Source of the DNA: Bombyx mori
Lineage: Eukaryota > Arthropoda > Insecta > Lepidoptera > Bombycidae
DNA length: 64,000 nucleotides
Assembly: GCF_030269925.1 (NCBI RefSeq)
Contig: NC_085127.1
Location: 9,245,501-9,309,500 of the forward strand
Reading direction: 5' to 3'
The notes beneath the pieces were generated by a model that was given only the letters and a program-made list of their open reading frames with translations, made no database searches and was not told where the DNA came from. The stretch's first letter is position 1. Every line of letters begins with the position of its first letter. The position numbers were made by a program, and so were the translations under genes. This document shows positions 21,671-34,866 of the stretch, piece by piece.

Positions 21671-21959
21671 GATAAGAATATGCTCTTTTCTTGAATAACC
21701 CAAAATGACTCTTACACATGTAGGAGCTTATTTTCTGTTACTGACTGCTTGAACGCCTAATTAGAAACATTTTAAAAAAGCATCCATAGCTCGTTCTTTT
21801 TTTGAAATTGGAGTATAACGTTTCTTGGCTTTTTCTATTATTTTGGCGGCAATTCAAATTTTAATCTGAATTTCATTTTGTTCAAAATTGGCAAAATGTT
21901 GTAACGCATCAACTAGGCAAATAATTGTTAATTTACATATAGATCATAAGTGGACTAAC

Positions 21960-22770
21960 AGAAGAATAGCTGAGCATTTAAATTGTCCTGTTAAAAAAGT
22001 TTGCAATTGATTATTATAAAACACACGGAAAAGGTTCTTAGAAAAGCTCGGCCAAGATAACCTCGCCCAAAGAAGATAATAATATGCTAATCATTCGTGT
22101 CGGTAAAAAAACGCAATGAAAGGTTAAAAATGACCAGATTAAAAATGAAGTTTTTTCGCCTATGACCCGAGAAACATCTCGTCAACACTGATACGCCGAA
22201 TATTAGTGGAAGCTAATCTATTTGGAACCTCTCGGAAGATACCGCTTCTTACCAAGCCACACAGAGAGAAGCGATTATTATTCGCTAAAAATATGTTAAT
22301 TGGACGGTACGAGAATGGAAAAAAAGTGTCACTTTCAGATGAAACAAAAATAAACATGGTAAATTTCGATGGAAAGCGTTATGTTAGACGTACTGTAAAC
22401 AATGTTTTTAATTATAAATGCACAAGATATAGTCACGGTGGCGCATGGCGGTAACATTAAAGTTTGGCGATGTTTTTCCGGATGTGGCATACAGAAATAT
22501 CTTAGAGCACACAATGATTCTCTACTCGGACGATCATTTGCCTGTAACCACGATCTTTTAGCATGACAATGACCTTAAACATAAACATATATAAAAAACA
22601 TACAACATATTGTTAAAAAGAAAGTCTCAAACAAACGTAACATCAGTCAAAACGAACTATATGAAACATTTGTTGAAGCATGGAATTCAGTCCTCCTAGA
22701 AAAATGTATGAAATTTATTTAATCAGTTACGGTTATTGAAAATAAGGGATACGCCATTAAATATTAATTA
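21960..22770 (+). pseudogene. Tc1 transposase pseudogene
   Basis: Stretches of the expected order survive: an HTH region around 21975, an intact segment from 22190 (RRILVEANLFG, KIPLLTKPHREKRLLFAKN), the first catalytic Asp in SLSDETKIN with DGKRYVRRTVNN (22329-22400), HGG..KVW.CFSG in a shifted frame, HDNDLKHKH (second Asp; stop just before it) and a C-terminus ISQNELYETFVEAWNSVLLE. The SPDLNPIE block with the last acidic residue is missing between about 22590 and 22620. It is inactive through frameshifts, stops and this deletion. Confidence 0.82.
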
Positions 22771-23110
22771 TAACTGTTGGTAGGCTGTGGATAGTAGCTA
22801 TTTCGTAAATAACAATACTAATACTTAAAAATATTGTTTTTTATACTTTATTGTTGTTTTTTTCTAAGTAGTTGACCATTATTGTTCATATGTACCTTAA
22901 AACTGATTTAAATGTTTGTCCGTAATGTAATATTGAAACTGCACTTGTGTAGTGGGATTTATATTGTTTTTCTAATAATTAATAATTCGTTGAACATATT
23001 GTTGTCCTATTTCCTATTTATTGTTTAATTTCAAAATAAAAACGATTGCGGTGAAGTATCTTACAAATACCGTTGGTAGCGTTTCTTATTTTATTATACG
23101 ACCGCCACTG

Positions 23111-24665
23111 TATGTTGTGAATAATATTGAAGGCAGTTTCGCTAGCAGATACAAGCTCTAAATGGTAGATCTTTCCTTTGTTGTTGACCTGTAAAGTATA
23201 TTTATGAAAGTCCTTAAAATGAATTGGTATTTTTGTTTGAAAAGAATAATGTTTTATCTTTATCACAAGTTCGTCTTCTTTCTTCTTCAATTATGAAATT
23301 GGTTGTGGTTGCGCTGACGATGTACACGTAAACGCATTTGTTAGGCCTAGCCCATGTTTTTGAGGATTGCCTTCCTGGTGATGCTCTTCCAGATCTGGCA
23401 GTTCGAAATGTTTCGAGTACACTGGACTTTCTTTATCAGGCTAGTCCAGCAGTTATCATGAATTATGAGCACGTATTAGTGTTTCTAACGCTGAGAATGA
23501 TATTAGCATCTTGTATCACAGAATGGTTCTTTCTTCAATTTTGTAAAAATTAACAACTAATAAAACTGATTGTTTCATTTCATATATCATATTGAGCTAC
23601 TCCTGAGCTATACTCCTGCTTCTTCATCTTACATTTTTTTCTATCAACGCCACATAACATTGTCACAAAATATGCCATCGCCACGCCATCGGTGGGGCAT
23701 GGAAAAGAAAAAGATCTCTCAATCATTAAAAAAGCGATTTTATAATGTATAGTTTTTTTAAGTGTAGTAGAAAGTGAGAGGACTTAACAGATTGCCCAAG
23801 ACCGATGTAAATGGAAGCATTTGATTCGAGCCCTACATCCCAGCAGATGGCAATAGGTAATAGCAAAGAAAGAAGAAAGACACTGACTATACATTAGTCC
23901 AGGTTATCGAAAAAATTAAGTTGACAATTTGATCTTTAAAAAATGTAACTCTGAACCGCTCAAGCATCATCTACTGGTAGTCGTAATAAACTCATCTTTT
24001 TTTTTAGACAGCTTTCTTAACAGTTTAATCTGTTGAGAGGAACAGGATTAAGGACAACACGTTTCGACATTCTTTCTTTGTTCCTCTAATCAGTCCTTTG
24101 GGATCCAACAAGAACACGGCGAAACATGGCTGCATGCCCCTAGCAGTTTTCAAATGTTGCGATACCTTTGGATATAATTAAGACTTCTGTTACGGTCGAA
24201 AAGCGAGATTAAAACATTAAAAGGAATTTTAAATATATTTACGACTCGCGTAAGAAAAAAAACCCAAGCCAACGGAAAGCATATTTTGCCTAACACCACT
24301 GGCACAAGTCTGATGAATGTTTAGTTCAACGCGTAATTCTACTTTCACTCCTGGTCAAACTTCACCTCTAACTAGACTGGATCACAGACGGAAGCTTAGA
24401 TAACACGCAAGTAAGATAACTTCAATGCCAGTTATTAAGACCTTAAAGACCGCCAGCTAATCAGTGGTCGTTCCTATGGTTTCCATCATGTACCCCACCC
24501 ACCAGTGAGCAGAAGTAACGCTTTTCTGCACATTGATGCCATCATTGGGGAGAAAGACAACGACATCGTTTCTAAAGCGCCATAAATCCATACAAACGAG
24601 AATCTTGGATTTCCAGGGCTCGATATCACAACCAGTATCGGAGTACCGCTTTTATTTCTCGACTG
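23111..24665. other. Intergenic DNA, no recognised gene
   Basis: A 71-codon open frame at 23338-23553 (DCLPGDALPDLAVRN..., hydrophobic C-terminus) and a less AT-rich stretch at about 24280-24660 could be old retroelement coding sequence. I recognise neither. Confidence 0.4.
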
Positions 24666-24916
24666 TTTTTTTTTAATTTTTTTTTATTGCTTAAATAGGT
24701 GGACGTGCTCACAGCCCACCTGCTGTTAAGTGGTTACCATAGACATCTACAACGTAAATGTGCCACCCATATTGAGATATAAGTTCTAAAATCTCAGTAT
24801 AGTTACAACGGCTGCCCCACCCTTCAAACCGAAACGCATTACTGCTTCACGGCAGAAATAGGTAGAGTGGTGGTACCTACCCGCGCGGACTCACAAGAGG
24901 TCCTACCACCAGTAAT
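24666..24916 (-). mobile_element. Bm1 SINE, 5'-short copy
   Basis: The reverse strand runs from AATTACTGGTGGTAGGACC to the tail TTTAAGCAATAAAAAAAAA. The tRNA head is missing. Confidence 0.92.
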
Positions 24917-25079
24917 TCCATCTACCGTAATACCATCTACGCTTCAGTTAACTTTACAGATTCAAGTTCTTCGAATCTCTCAGTTTTTATGTCTAATTTT
25001 GTATAAAACAAAAAATACAGCGATATTAGAGGAAAAATTGGTGGTTCGCGAAAACCTAAGAAAATACTCAAACAATGAG

Positions 25080-25350
25080 CAAGCGATGCATCTATGTATG
25101 TATATCGGTGTTCAAATCCCGCAGACATGTATTAATTTTTTAAGGAAATGTGTACTTGTGAACACGTATGAGTTCCGTATAAAATTTATAAAATTACGTA
25201 ATTACTGATGGTAGGGCGTTCGTAAGCCCACCATTCTTCCGCGAAGCAGTCCTATGTTTCGGTTTGAATGGTGTGACAGCCGTTAAACACCATAGTTGAG
25301 TTTTCGACCTCTGATCTTAAGGTGGGTAGCGACATTCATGTTTTGGATGA
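25080..25350 (+). mobile_element. Bm1-related SINE, decayed, head partly kept
   Basis: The B-box part (CGGTGTTCAAATCCCGCAGA), the middle (AAATTACGTAATTACTGATGGTAGGGCG) and the later body (TTTCGGTTTGAATGGTGTGA, AAGGTGGGTAGCG) are recognisable. The A-box part and the tail are not. Confidence 0.72.
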
Positions 25351-25689
25351 AATCCGCTGATTGCTTTCCAGTTTTATAAGCACGACAAAAATGCAATTCA
25401 TTAATTACTCTTAGGTATTATGACATCAAAGGAATTAATTTTCTTACCCGAGAATACGTTACGTGGTAAACGTGACGTAAACAGGACGGCTGGCAAACAC
25501 TCACACGAATACCGATCAATTAGTATATTAATTATTCAGCGCCCCATGAATGTCAGCTATCTGAAGCCTTGAACTTTATGTTTTGCGAAATCAACAATAA
25601 AAACACTCAAATAAAATTCTTTTATAGATTCTTAATATTTGCGTACATTTTACAGAGACACGTATGTAAGCGGTTAATAAAAATAAACT

Positions 25690-25870
25690 TTTCTTGCCGG
25701 GCGTTCTCAATCGGTCGTGTTTCCGATCCGGTGGTAGGTTCAGAGAAGCACTACTCTTGTTAGGGTCAGTGTTAGTAATCCTTTCAGGTTGAGTCCACTA
25801 GCTCACCTACCGGTACCCGAGTAGTTGAATAGTCCCTTAGGCTACCAACAATTAGGTAGAGAAAAAAAAA
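25690..25870 (+). mobile_element. Retroposon fragment, family with GATCCGGTGGTAG motif
   Basis: CGTGTTTCCGATCCGGTGGTAGG, GAAGCACTACTCTTGTTAGGG and AGCTCACCTACC are shared with copies at 30385, 32225 and 40664. It is followed by a run of A at about 25862, so the plus strand is sense. It is probably the 3' part of a silkworm non-LTR retroposon; I cannot name it. Confidence 0.7.
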
Positions 25871-25904
25871 CACTTTTATTTGAAATCGTTCAATAAAATG
25901 TCGC

Positions 25905-26035
25905 CTATTATTTTTTATTTTTTTTGCCCTTGTAGGCAGACGAGCATACGGCCCACCTGATGGTGAGTGGTTACCGTCGCCCATGGACTTCAGCAATGCC
26001 AGGGGCAGAGCCAAGCCGCTGCGCACCGAAACCTA
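25905..26035 (-). mobile_element. Retroposon tail family (GGCAGACGAGCATACGG)
   Basis: A T-rich start, then CCCTTGTAGGCAGACGAGCA and ACGGCCCACCTGATGGTGAG, through GGGGCAGAGCCAAGCCGCTG. The same unit occurs at 41560 (-), 48275 (+) and 57930 (+), each ending in AATAAA-type tails on its sense strand. Confidence 0.75.
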
Positions 26036-26498
26036 CCTACCTACGTTTATATGTATTTTATCATAAGTAAAGAAGAAAGTCTTCACCTCGCTATCTCTTC
26101 AACAATCTGTTAACAACGTAAAAGTTCATTTTATACGACTAATGATCCCTGCGTTGACCGTGCAAACAAAGTTTACGATAGGCAAACGTTAAGAGTTGTT
26201 TTGTTTGCGAACTCTTAATTCGTCTGTACGCGTTTAATGTATGTAATACGTCATTAAGACAGAGGTGATCCAGTATTTATTATGTACTAAATAAATAAAC
26301 TGCCAGTCAAATTCGCAAGTACAGCTATAGCGGTAAAGGTATGGTAATAATTCACGTTAACTATCAGTAACTAATGAATTAGTCAATTAAAACATAATTT
26401 CATTCCCACAAAGAATCTCGGCACCACTATGATATCCTAAACCTTATTATATGAAAAACTAAAAAGATTTAAGACTACATAACTATTTATTATATAAG

Positions 26499-26951
26499 TT
26501 TTTTTTTTTTTTTTTTTTTATTGCTTAGGTGGGTGGACGAGCTCACAGCCCACCTGATGTTAAGTGGTTACTGGAGCCCATAGACATCTACAACGTTGAC
26601 GCGCCACCCACCTTGAGATACAAGTTCTAAAGTCTCAGTATAGTTACAACGGCTACCCCACCCTTCAAACCGAAACGCATTACTGCTTCACGGCAGAAAT
26701 AAGCAGGGCGGTGGTACCTATCCGCGCGGACTCAGAAGAGGTCCTACCACCAGTAATTACGCAAATTATAATTTTGCGGGTTTGATTTTTATTACACGAT
26801 GTTATTCCTTCACCGTGGAAGTCAATCGTGAACATTTGTTGAGTACATATTTCATTAGAAAAATTGGTACCCGCCTGCGGGATTCGAACACCGGTGCATC
26901 GCTTCAACACGAATGCACCGGACGTCTTATCCTTTAGGCCACGACGACTTC
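26499..26951 (-). mobile_element. Bm1 SINE, full length
   Basis: The reverse strand has the head GAAGTCGTCGTGGCCTAAAG, the B box GTGTTCGAATCCCGC, the whole body and a poly(A) tail of about 23. The long unbroken tail suggests a fairly recent insertion. Confidence 0.94.
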
Positions 26952-28435
26952 TAAAAGTAGTGCAGTGTATATTATAAAATTATTCAGTTAACTAGGTCGT
27001 TCATTTAAGTATTTGTATAGGTACTGCGTATCAACATAATATAAAGAAAATTACAAACGAAATTTAGTAGTTTATTGACCCGCGTTGAAAGAATAGCATA
27101 AAGCATTCACACGCAATCCTTCGAAACAGAGTGTAATATAGTGAAGAATATCTCGTATACGTGGTTAACAGTTCTTTTCATATAGACGTTTATTTAGTTA
27201 ATCAACTTCGCTAAATAACATTTCAATAATATAGATGGTGTTCTTAAGCAGCTTTTTTTTGTAGCTGAATTACGCTACCACAATACTGGAACACATTTAA
27301 ATGCCAAGGTGCGGTACTGCGGAGAAACAGCGCAGGCAAGCGAAGCAAATAACCAGCCAAAGCTTAAGTTATTAAGCCGCTCTGTTATCAGTAGTGTGGA
27401 GTAGGTAGGGCTGCTTTGTTACTCCAGCCCAAATGTCAGGTGCGGTTGGTGACGTCACCAAGCACTGAAATGGCGCGACATTTCGCGGAACAACGCCACG
27501 CCCTTGCCCACCCTAATTTCCACCATGGAGAAGGCAGGGTTGTTCGTCCAAATGCTCTCTCAAGGTTCTCACTGGGAATCACCATCACTATAAACTTTCT
27601 ATTACTAACTAAATGTTACCCTATTTATATTTTTATTGTACCTACATATATCACTTATTACGATTGTTAAAAGTGCGTCTGATGTTTTTGTCAGTCAGAA
27701 AGTTAACAATATAAAAACTGTCAATATGTCCCGACACCGTCCTTATTTCATTTAGCTTATTCTACTAGCGTATATCGCGGTGTAGACGAGTTCTATTCTA
27801 CTAGCGTATATCGCGGTGTAGACGAGTTCTAGGCCCATCAGCTGATGATAATTGTTTATCAGAGCCGAATGCCAGCGCTTGTAAAATTTAGATGTCAATA
27901 CTATTGCAATAACAGCGACCTATGCTTCTTAACTGAAGAGGCAAACGTTACGGATGGAATGCCACGGCCTCCGCGGCCTTCAATACGCCCTTTCACCAGT
28001 TCACCAGATACTGAAGGGCGAGAGATAATAGTAGGAGACTAAGATTAGTGCTGTTTTTATTACTCTTTATGGGTATAGCACTCAACAAATATGCAATACA
28101 ATTGGGGTCTCGCTTTCATGGTTGTTAGTATTGCGCGATACACTAAAATGTTGCTTGTTCACTTTACATTAGGTAGACAGACTTTGCCTGCTCATCTGAC
28201 AGACAAATAAAAATAAAACATGCATTTACTTATCTGATGGAGCTTAGTACCTATGAAAATATTTTTAAATTTGCCTATTCCCTACAAATTTCCCTACAAA
28301 TTATTTACAAATAAGTTCGTACAATTTGATTAATTTTTGTATGTATAATCCAAGATTATTATTTTTTAGACTATCAAATTTCCACCCTAATCATCGATAC
28401 CTTAAAATTGAGTTTCATTGTATAGAAAAAAAAAA
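26952..28435. other. Intergenic DNA, no recognised gene
   Basis: It contains one 36-bp tandem duplication (27759-27830). A less AT-rich stretch at about 27300-27560 has no interpretable open frame. Confidence 0.45.
27759..27830. repeat. Perfect tandem duplication, 2 x 36 bp
   Basis: The unit ATTCTACTAGCGTATATCGC...GACGAGTTCT occurs twice without any difference (27759-27794 and 27795-27830). Confidence 0.93.
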
Positions 28436-28720
28436 TTATTGCCATCTTAGGCAGATAAGCATAGGGACCATTTGATGATAAGCAGACATCATCGCTCAGG
28501 AACACCGGGGCACAGGTCACAGACAATCAAACCTATCAAGTTTTATGTTTGCTTCATAATTACCGTGCAGTCTTATTGTCTGGGATTAGTGGTTATTTTA
28601 ATGAAATAGGAGATTTCGGCTTCATATGGTGTCTAGGTGAGCGTAGGCCGCTAACCATTTAACGCCTGGTAGACTGTAAAATAGTCTGCCCTTCGACTTC
28701 AGAAAAAGAATACGGAAATG
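28436..28720. mobile_element. Two decayed retroposon pieces
   Basis: 28436-28530 (reverse) resembles the GGCAGACGAGC tail family (TTAGGCAGATAAGCATAGGGAC). About 28610-28700 (plus) resembles a Bm1 3' end (AACCATTTAACGCCTGGTAG). Both are degraded. Confidence 0.5.
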
Positions 28721-30384
28721 ATGTAATAATGGTTTATTTTTGTTAGCAGGTGATCACTATGGCAGTAATGGCTATCGGTCTGTAGGCCGCCCTGCCGATC
28801 GTGCTTCAGGTTCGTACAGACTCATTTAATATTCTATCATTGCAATAAATTTAATTTAAAAAAAAAACAGACAGAATACATACTCGTAGTATTTGCAAAA
28901 AAAAACACAAATTTTAAATATGAATGTTACGATTTTGGTTAATGCACAATTGCAATATCCATTAAAGCGTGTAAAATAGCCACATCACACAGCCGAAAAG
29001 ACAAATGGATTTCCGCATTATAACTGTCAAGATTCAAAAGAACAATATTGTGCTTTCATACTTTATTGTGAGACTGTCTAGCGCTGATGGACGATTTGGT
29101 TAGTTTGGAGTAAACGTGACCTAAATACGGAAGTCGATTGTCTTTATGAAGGCCGTTTGCACGAAGGTGTGTTGTACATGTGGACAGTATTTGCTGAAAT
29201 CAAATCGAATGTTTACCTTTGACCCGAATGTAAACAAATCGAAGGAATAAACACATGTAAAAAACATGAAACACTCCAAAGGAAATCGTCATCGTGAAAG
29301 AGAACGTTAAATTAATCGAAGTTCTAGAAACTTGTTCGTTTTAAAGTAATCAAGGCTTACATGTAAAGTTATACACAACGATGCTTTAAATAAATTATGA
29401 AGAATTAGTCCTCGTTTTGACAACTAGTCATGGGAATCAACACAAGGTGTAGTCTAGCATTTAACAATAAAACATTTTCACCTGTCAATGTTTGTAGCAT
29501 ATATACATAAATAGATATATTAAATTAATAATTAATATAAATATTTACCTAAATAATTATTATTTTTATTCATTTATTAGGCTATTTGCTTTAAATTTAC
29601 TATATTATATTTAACTTAAAATTATTTAAAATATAAATAATGATTATTAATTAGATAATAATAAATATTTCATTATTGTTTTTCCTCGATATTATATTTT
29701 ACCAAGATTTCAAACCCTATCAACGTCGAATCACTTCGTTTCCCCTTACGGGTTAGGTCTTGTCCTATATTTTAGTGGGGTGACCGCATACTCGTGATGG
29801 GTGCCACGCCTAACTCAATCATGGCTACGACTAAGCTTTAATGTTGCTAAAAGTGGGACACGGAATTGTGCGAAACCGGGATAAAATAAACCTTGCATGT
29901 TGGACTTAAGACTTTATTTATATCGAAAGCATGCGTAGATAGGTCAATCTGTACGTTTAACCCTAAATACATTCGATCCAATGTAACGTTTTGCCTATAT
30001 AAATTGCGATACGATTACTTAAGGATATTGGTTTTCTGTAACTTACCTAATATAAGAATCATGCATGGCACTATAGAAATGAACAACGATGGCCATAATA
30101 ACTTAACATGCGTCTCAACCGTTAGTAGTTTTTTATGCAAAATTGAATAATATAACTTTAGGATCATAAAAAAATTGCATGTAACCTCCGACGAGCGACT
30201 GTACTTATGTTCATTGTCATTAAAAGATGATAAATAAACGCATCGTTTATAATACTGAAAGCACGCATGTATGTGCCTAAATTCATATCTATTTATATTA
30301 GTAAGTAATTGATTAAAGAAAATCTTGAAGATAAATCATGCTTCACGAATAATACACGTAGCGTCATCTTTTCCCCCCCTATTT
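28721..30384. other. AT-rich intergenic DNA
   Basis: No gene or repeat was recognised. A less AT-rich patch at about 29700-29870 has no open frame worth calling. Confidence 0.5.
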
Positions 30385-30620
30385 TTTCGTTGGTAGCATA
30401 AGAGGCTATTCCAGCTACGCCCGTACGGGTAGGTAAACTCACGGGCTCAATCTGAGATAATTTGCTAGTCTTATAGCTAGTCTAATTTGCTAGTCTTATA
30501 TAGTGCTAGATAATTTACTAGCCTTCGCAAGGGCAGTGCTTTTCAGAATCTACCATCGGATCGGATTCATGACCCACTGAGAAAATCCGGCGAGAAACTC
30601 AGTGAGCTGTGTGTATAGGT
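30385..30620 (-). mobile_element. Retroposon fragment, GATCCGGTGGTAG family
   Basis: It carries GGGCAGTGCTTTTCAGAATC, CTACCATCGGATCGG and CCCACTGAGAAAATCCGGCGAG, the reverse complement of the copy at 32225. It includes a locally repeated TTTGCTAGTCTTATA motif (30460-30510). Confidence 0.65.
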
Positions 30621-32224
30621 GTCATCTATTGTCAGATACCAATATGTTTCGATAATTTTGAAACATTCTGCTTAGATAGCGCTAACATACCCCAAAATAA
30701 CGAAAATACACAGAAAATGTGAATGAGAAAATTTAACTTGAAACTAAAGTACAATTGGGCGGATTTATCATTGTAAGCTTACAGTTTTCGTTTACAATTC
30801 ACCAGGATGTTCTGGGCAGATAAGTATACCAAACCATGTACATATATGATTTGTCTAAATTCAATAAATCGCTAAAGAGAAGAACTTAATGCCACGTATG
30901 GCTATTGAAAAACAAACCCTAACATCAATAGAGAAAATAATTGGTGCTTATCTAATATCTAAAAACCTCTTATCGTGAATATGGAAACCTAAGACAAATA
31001 ACTGCCAGACTTCAAGATACAGTTAGGTCAATATGTGTGCAAAAAACGTAAAGGTCAAGAAATAATACTTTAAGAATATTAGATAGAGCCGACTTAACCT
31101 AATAGCTGTATGGGGCTCTAATAAAAAGGAAAAAAAAGAATATTAGACGGTATGTAGCACAAAATTTAAACGTCGGAAAGAATAAAATGAAAAATAAATA
31201 TGTAAGGTTAAACCGTAAATGTTGTTTTAATTAATATACTCAACATAATTATTAAGGCAATGTATTAAATTAGAGCCCTCTATGACAATATTTTAAAGAT
31301 CTAATAAGGAACATTTACATTTTTTTCCTTTTTTTAGCTACGATTTTTAGGCCGGTTTCCATAGACATCACTTTGTTTTATTATTGGACATTTACTCCCA
31401 CTATCAAATTTGATAATTTTCGATCCTAAATAATAAAATATCAGGCATCCCTATTTAGGTAGTAACTTTCGTCCATGAATTATTAATATTGTGCTGATTG
31501 AATAAAGTATTTTTTTTTATATCAATATAACTGTCAATATGAACTGCCAAAACCATTCATTTTTTTCCGAGTGACCAAGTGAAAAACTAGTATATTGTTG
31601 GAACATTGCCAAGGTGCGTGACTTTTTTCCTGGATTATTCATAATTTTATTTTTAATCTCACGCATATCGAAAAATGCCTACAGTGTAAATAAATTCTAA
31701 ATCAAAACCATAAATTATCTTTATCAGTTTAAAAACACTATAACGAGTTAAATAAAATCATAATGAATTGTCACCAATAAAAATAGAGTTCCAGGCTTGT
31801 GTCGATATGACTTACATGTAAGTTCGTAAAGTTGACTTGAATTTTAAGAAATATTTAGTTTGGAAGTAATTTACTAAAATTATGGAAACCGGGTATGAAA
31901 GATTAAATACGTTACAGTTAAGATATTATTATTTGATTTACAACTGCCATAAATAACGTTTTTAACTGCCGCTCTCCATTCTTTACGTGACGCATTCGCA
32001 CACTGTGCTGCTGTTTTAATGTATTAGATGTATATGAAAGTCAGTCAGAAATTAGGTAATTCCTAAACATACACACTGTAGTTTAAGGAGTATAATACGA
32101 ATATAAATCTGAATAATTATTGTTTAATAAATCACTATAAAGCGTTTGAATTAAATAATTTAAATTGATATTGTGTATAGAACGATATGATACGTACAGG
32201 ATGGTGTTTCCTTAAATAGCCATA
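30621..32224. other. AT-rich intergenic DNA
   Basis: Nothing recognisable was seen. Confidence 0.5.
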
Positions 32225-32590
32225 TGATATCTTCATACCCGATCCTGTAGACCGAATGGGAAACAGTCGACTTCGCCCAAAACACGTCATTACGGATCCT
32301 CCCGATCCACTAACGATGCTTTTAGGTACCACAAGCACCGATCACAGTCCTCGTCGAATCCGTCGCTTCCGACGAATGGCTCGATGAGCGAATTAACCCA
32401 TAGACACAGCCCACTGAGTTTCTCGCCCGATCTTCTCAGTGGGTCACGTTTCCGATCCGGTGGTAGATTCCGCGAAGCACTGCTCTTGCTAGGGTCAGTA
32501 TTAGCATCACTCCGGTTTGAGCCCCGTGAGCTCACCTACTAGTTAAGGTTATGCTGAAATAGCCTCTCAAGGCAATTTAGCTTAGGAAAA
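32225..32590 (+). mobile_element. Retroposon fragment, longest copy of GATCCGGTGGTAG family
   Basis: CGCCCAAAACACGTCATTAC, CACTAACGATGCTTTTAGG, CCCACTGAGTTTCTCGCC, GATCCGGTGGTAGATTCCGC and GAGCTCACCTACTAG are followed by a run of A at about 32586. The part before 32400 is shared with 36095-36345, which shows both pieces belong to one family. Confidence 0.72.
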
Positions 32591-32852
32591 AAAAACGCGA
32601 TGTCTTCAATTAGCCGGCAAGCTATAGCTACCATTCAAGCGGCTTAGTTGCGCAAGAGCACTCATCGGTGCTACAGTGCGGCTGGTGCAGATGTCCTCGA
32701 TTTGTACGGGAATGTCGTTATCAGCCTCGGTCTACTAATGCTTGTACATTTTTTTTCCAAGACACATAGCATAATAAACGAAACTTTCGTTTGAATGTCT
32801 GGGAAATACACAGTACAGTGTCTCGATGGATTTGTCAAAAAACTATAATGAA

Positions 32853-33211
32853 CTAGAGGTCCCGCAGTAGTCGAAATTCGACTATAATTAATTGGAATTG
32901 TAAGTTTGTACACTATTATGATTGTATTTTATACTTCTATAATCATAAATTTCACCAAGACTACACGTCAAGAACAAAAGTTTGACAATAAATTGTATGC
33001 ATGTGTGTGCGTCAAATACATGGTATGTAGTGTGTGTAATGTTTTCTTTATTGATTTAATGTATCTTTTATGCATTATTTTAAAAAAATATTAGCATTGT
33101 GCACTCCTTCTCTATATTCTCTATAAGTCTGGAAAATTTCATACTCCGTCCGTGCAATTTTCGTAAAAAGGGATACAAAGTTTTTTCTTCACGTATTAAT
33201 ATATGTATAGA
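32853..33211 (-). mobile_element. Non-autonomous Helitron
   Basis: The reverse strand begins TCTATACATATATTAATACG and ends GCGGGACCTCTAG, with A before TC and T after CTAG in the host, as Helitrons require. It is closely similar along its length to the copy at 58134-58538, which carries an extra internal segment. Confidence 0.85.
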
Positions 33212-34500
33212 TTGCGCGTAAGTTGCACGCGCCCGTATAAATCGATTAACGAGTACTTTCAGTTTTGTACACATTTTTAATTAATTTTTGCAGCTTCAAT
33301 CAAACCATACATTAACAGATAATATTATTAAATAAAAGCCCAATTACGTTAGATAGTAAATTCAAGGGTTCCACTTATTATTCATAAGCGAAAGCTTTAT
33401 TACTTTATTACCTTGACTATATTTTCAAAGCCAAAACGTAATAAACTCGAAATTAAATGGGTAACAAAACTTCAATAATAAGTAAGTTAAGGATAACAAG
33501 TTTTTACTTTTCCGTCGAGTATTCGTTGTTTTTAGATTTATTCTGAGATACTTAGTGCAGACGTCCTTGGGAGAAAAAAATCCAAACGCCGTTGAATGGT
33601 TTGTTTCGTACTATTTTAATTCGTTTTGCGGTATAAAACCAGCGGTGGACAGAAAAAAAAATGAAATTAACAATGAAAGTTATATTGTTGGCCTGCTTTG
33701 GTGAGGATCGCCTCGCCTCACTTTGCCTTTTGATGTTACGTAGGTACGCTACACTATCAAAACAGTGCGTTTCGTTCGCTGCCGGGAGACACACGTTTTT
33801 ACGGTGGATATATTTTAACATTTACATCAGTATACAAAAAACGACACAGTATAATATCAATTAATGTGGTTTAGTTTACGTTTAATTAAAGTGCCTTATA
33901 TTGAAGACTTACTCTCGAATAAGATTTTTTATGAATTAGTTTCGTGATGTGAATGTGACGTGTTTTTTTACATGATTTAAGCGAGAATTGGATTGCCGAG
34001 GTTGATCTGGTAAAAATCAGAGTTTCATAATGTGAGTTTTTTTATTAACCATATTCTTTTGACTGTTTGAAATTTTTATTATGATATTATTTCTCGGTCT
34101 TCACATTTAGAATATGAAAATGTCTATACTCGATTAGTATGTACTACAAAATTTAGTACTACTCGAAATGTCTATATAAGATATTTTATTTTCTAATAAA
34201 TCCACTTTAATAGGGTAAGAAAAATGTCAATTACAGACATTGTCAGGATTAGATTTCACGGCTTAATTTAAATTAAAAAAAAAATTTTAAAACTCTATAT
34301 TCTAACTGTGACGAGCGAGCCATAATCTCATAATAAAATCGAATAAAAATCTGAACATATTTTAATATCAGTAGTTTTAAAATAAAATTCCACTTAAGAA
34401 GAAATTAATCGTACATTTCTCACCTTCAATTACTTCATCAAAGAAACTATTATACATTTAATAACTACTACATATTTCATTCAAACGACTAATACACCTT
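33212..34500. other. AT-rich intergenic DNA
   Basis: Overlapping short open frames near 33552-33864 on both strands lack any protein feature; nothing was recognised. Confidence 0.45.
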
Positions 34501-34504
34501 TTTG

Positions 34505-34740
34505 TTGTATTTTTAAGATTTGACTAAAGATACATTATAATATTTTTATAATTGGAACTGTAAATGAAATTAAACCGCTTGATAATGATATATTATAATT
34601 TTCTTACATTTTTAAGATTTTACTAAATATGCATTATAATATTTTTATAATGTTATTTTTTATTGTGTGATTTTGTTATAATTACTTTTTTAAACTGTAA
34701 ATGAAATTAAATCGCTTTATAGTGATGTTATATAATAGTA
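34505..34740. repeat. Imperfect tandem duplication, unit about 110-130 bp
   Basis: TTTTTAAGATTTGACTAAAG and CATTATAATATTTTTATAAT, then AACTGTAAATGAAATTAAAC, occur twice in the same order (from about 34511 and 34609) with indels. Confidence 0.7.
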
Positions 34741-34866
34741 AATTTAATACTCCCGATAAATTCTTAACTTTTGTGATTGATTGGTAATAGTAGTTAATCA
34801 TTCGAAAAATTATGTTAACCAACTTTTTAACTCGATATAGCGCTCGCCTCGTTCTAGTGACCCTAA

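Larger units (their letters stand above)
20901..23110 (+). mobile_element. Tc1-type transposon, inactive, with internal insertions
   Basis: The ends are CAGTGGTGGTCATATAATTA on the left and, as complement, CAGTGGCGGTCGTATAATAA on the right, both followed by AGAAAC/AAGAAAC and flanked by TA. The 2.2-kb span holds a decayed transposase near the middle. Unrelated inserts at about 20990-21680 include a GC-rich hairpin block. Confidence 0.83.

Noticed and set aside
23338..23553. 71-codon open frame (DCLPGDALPDLAVRN...)
   Set aside because: No recognisable family, no splice sites and no conserved neighbour. Left as unrecognised sequence.
26680..26910. 76-codon open frame on the reverse strand, with near-identical frames at 55901-56110, 62213-62428, 17482-17712 and 37976-38200
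   Set aside because: All lie inside Bm1 SINEs. They recur because the SINE recurs and have no protein features.
33552..33864. Overlapping open frames of 67-89 codons on both strands
   Set aside because: Typical chance frames with no domain, signal peptide or initiation context that I can support.
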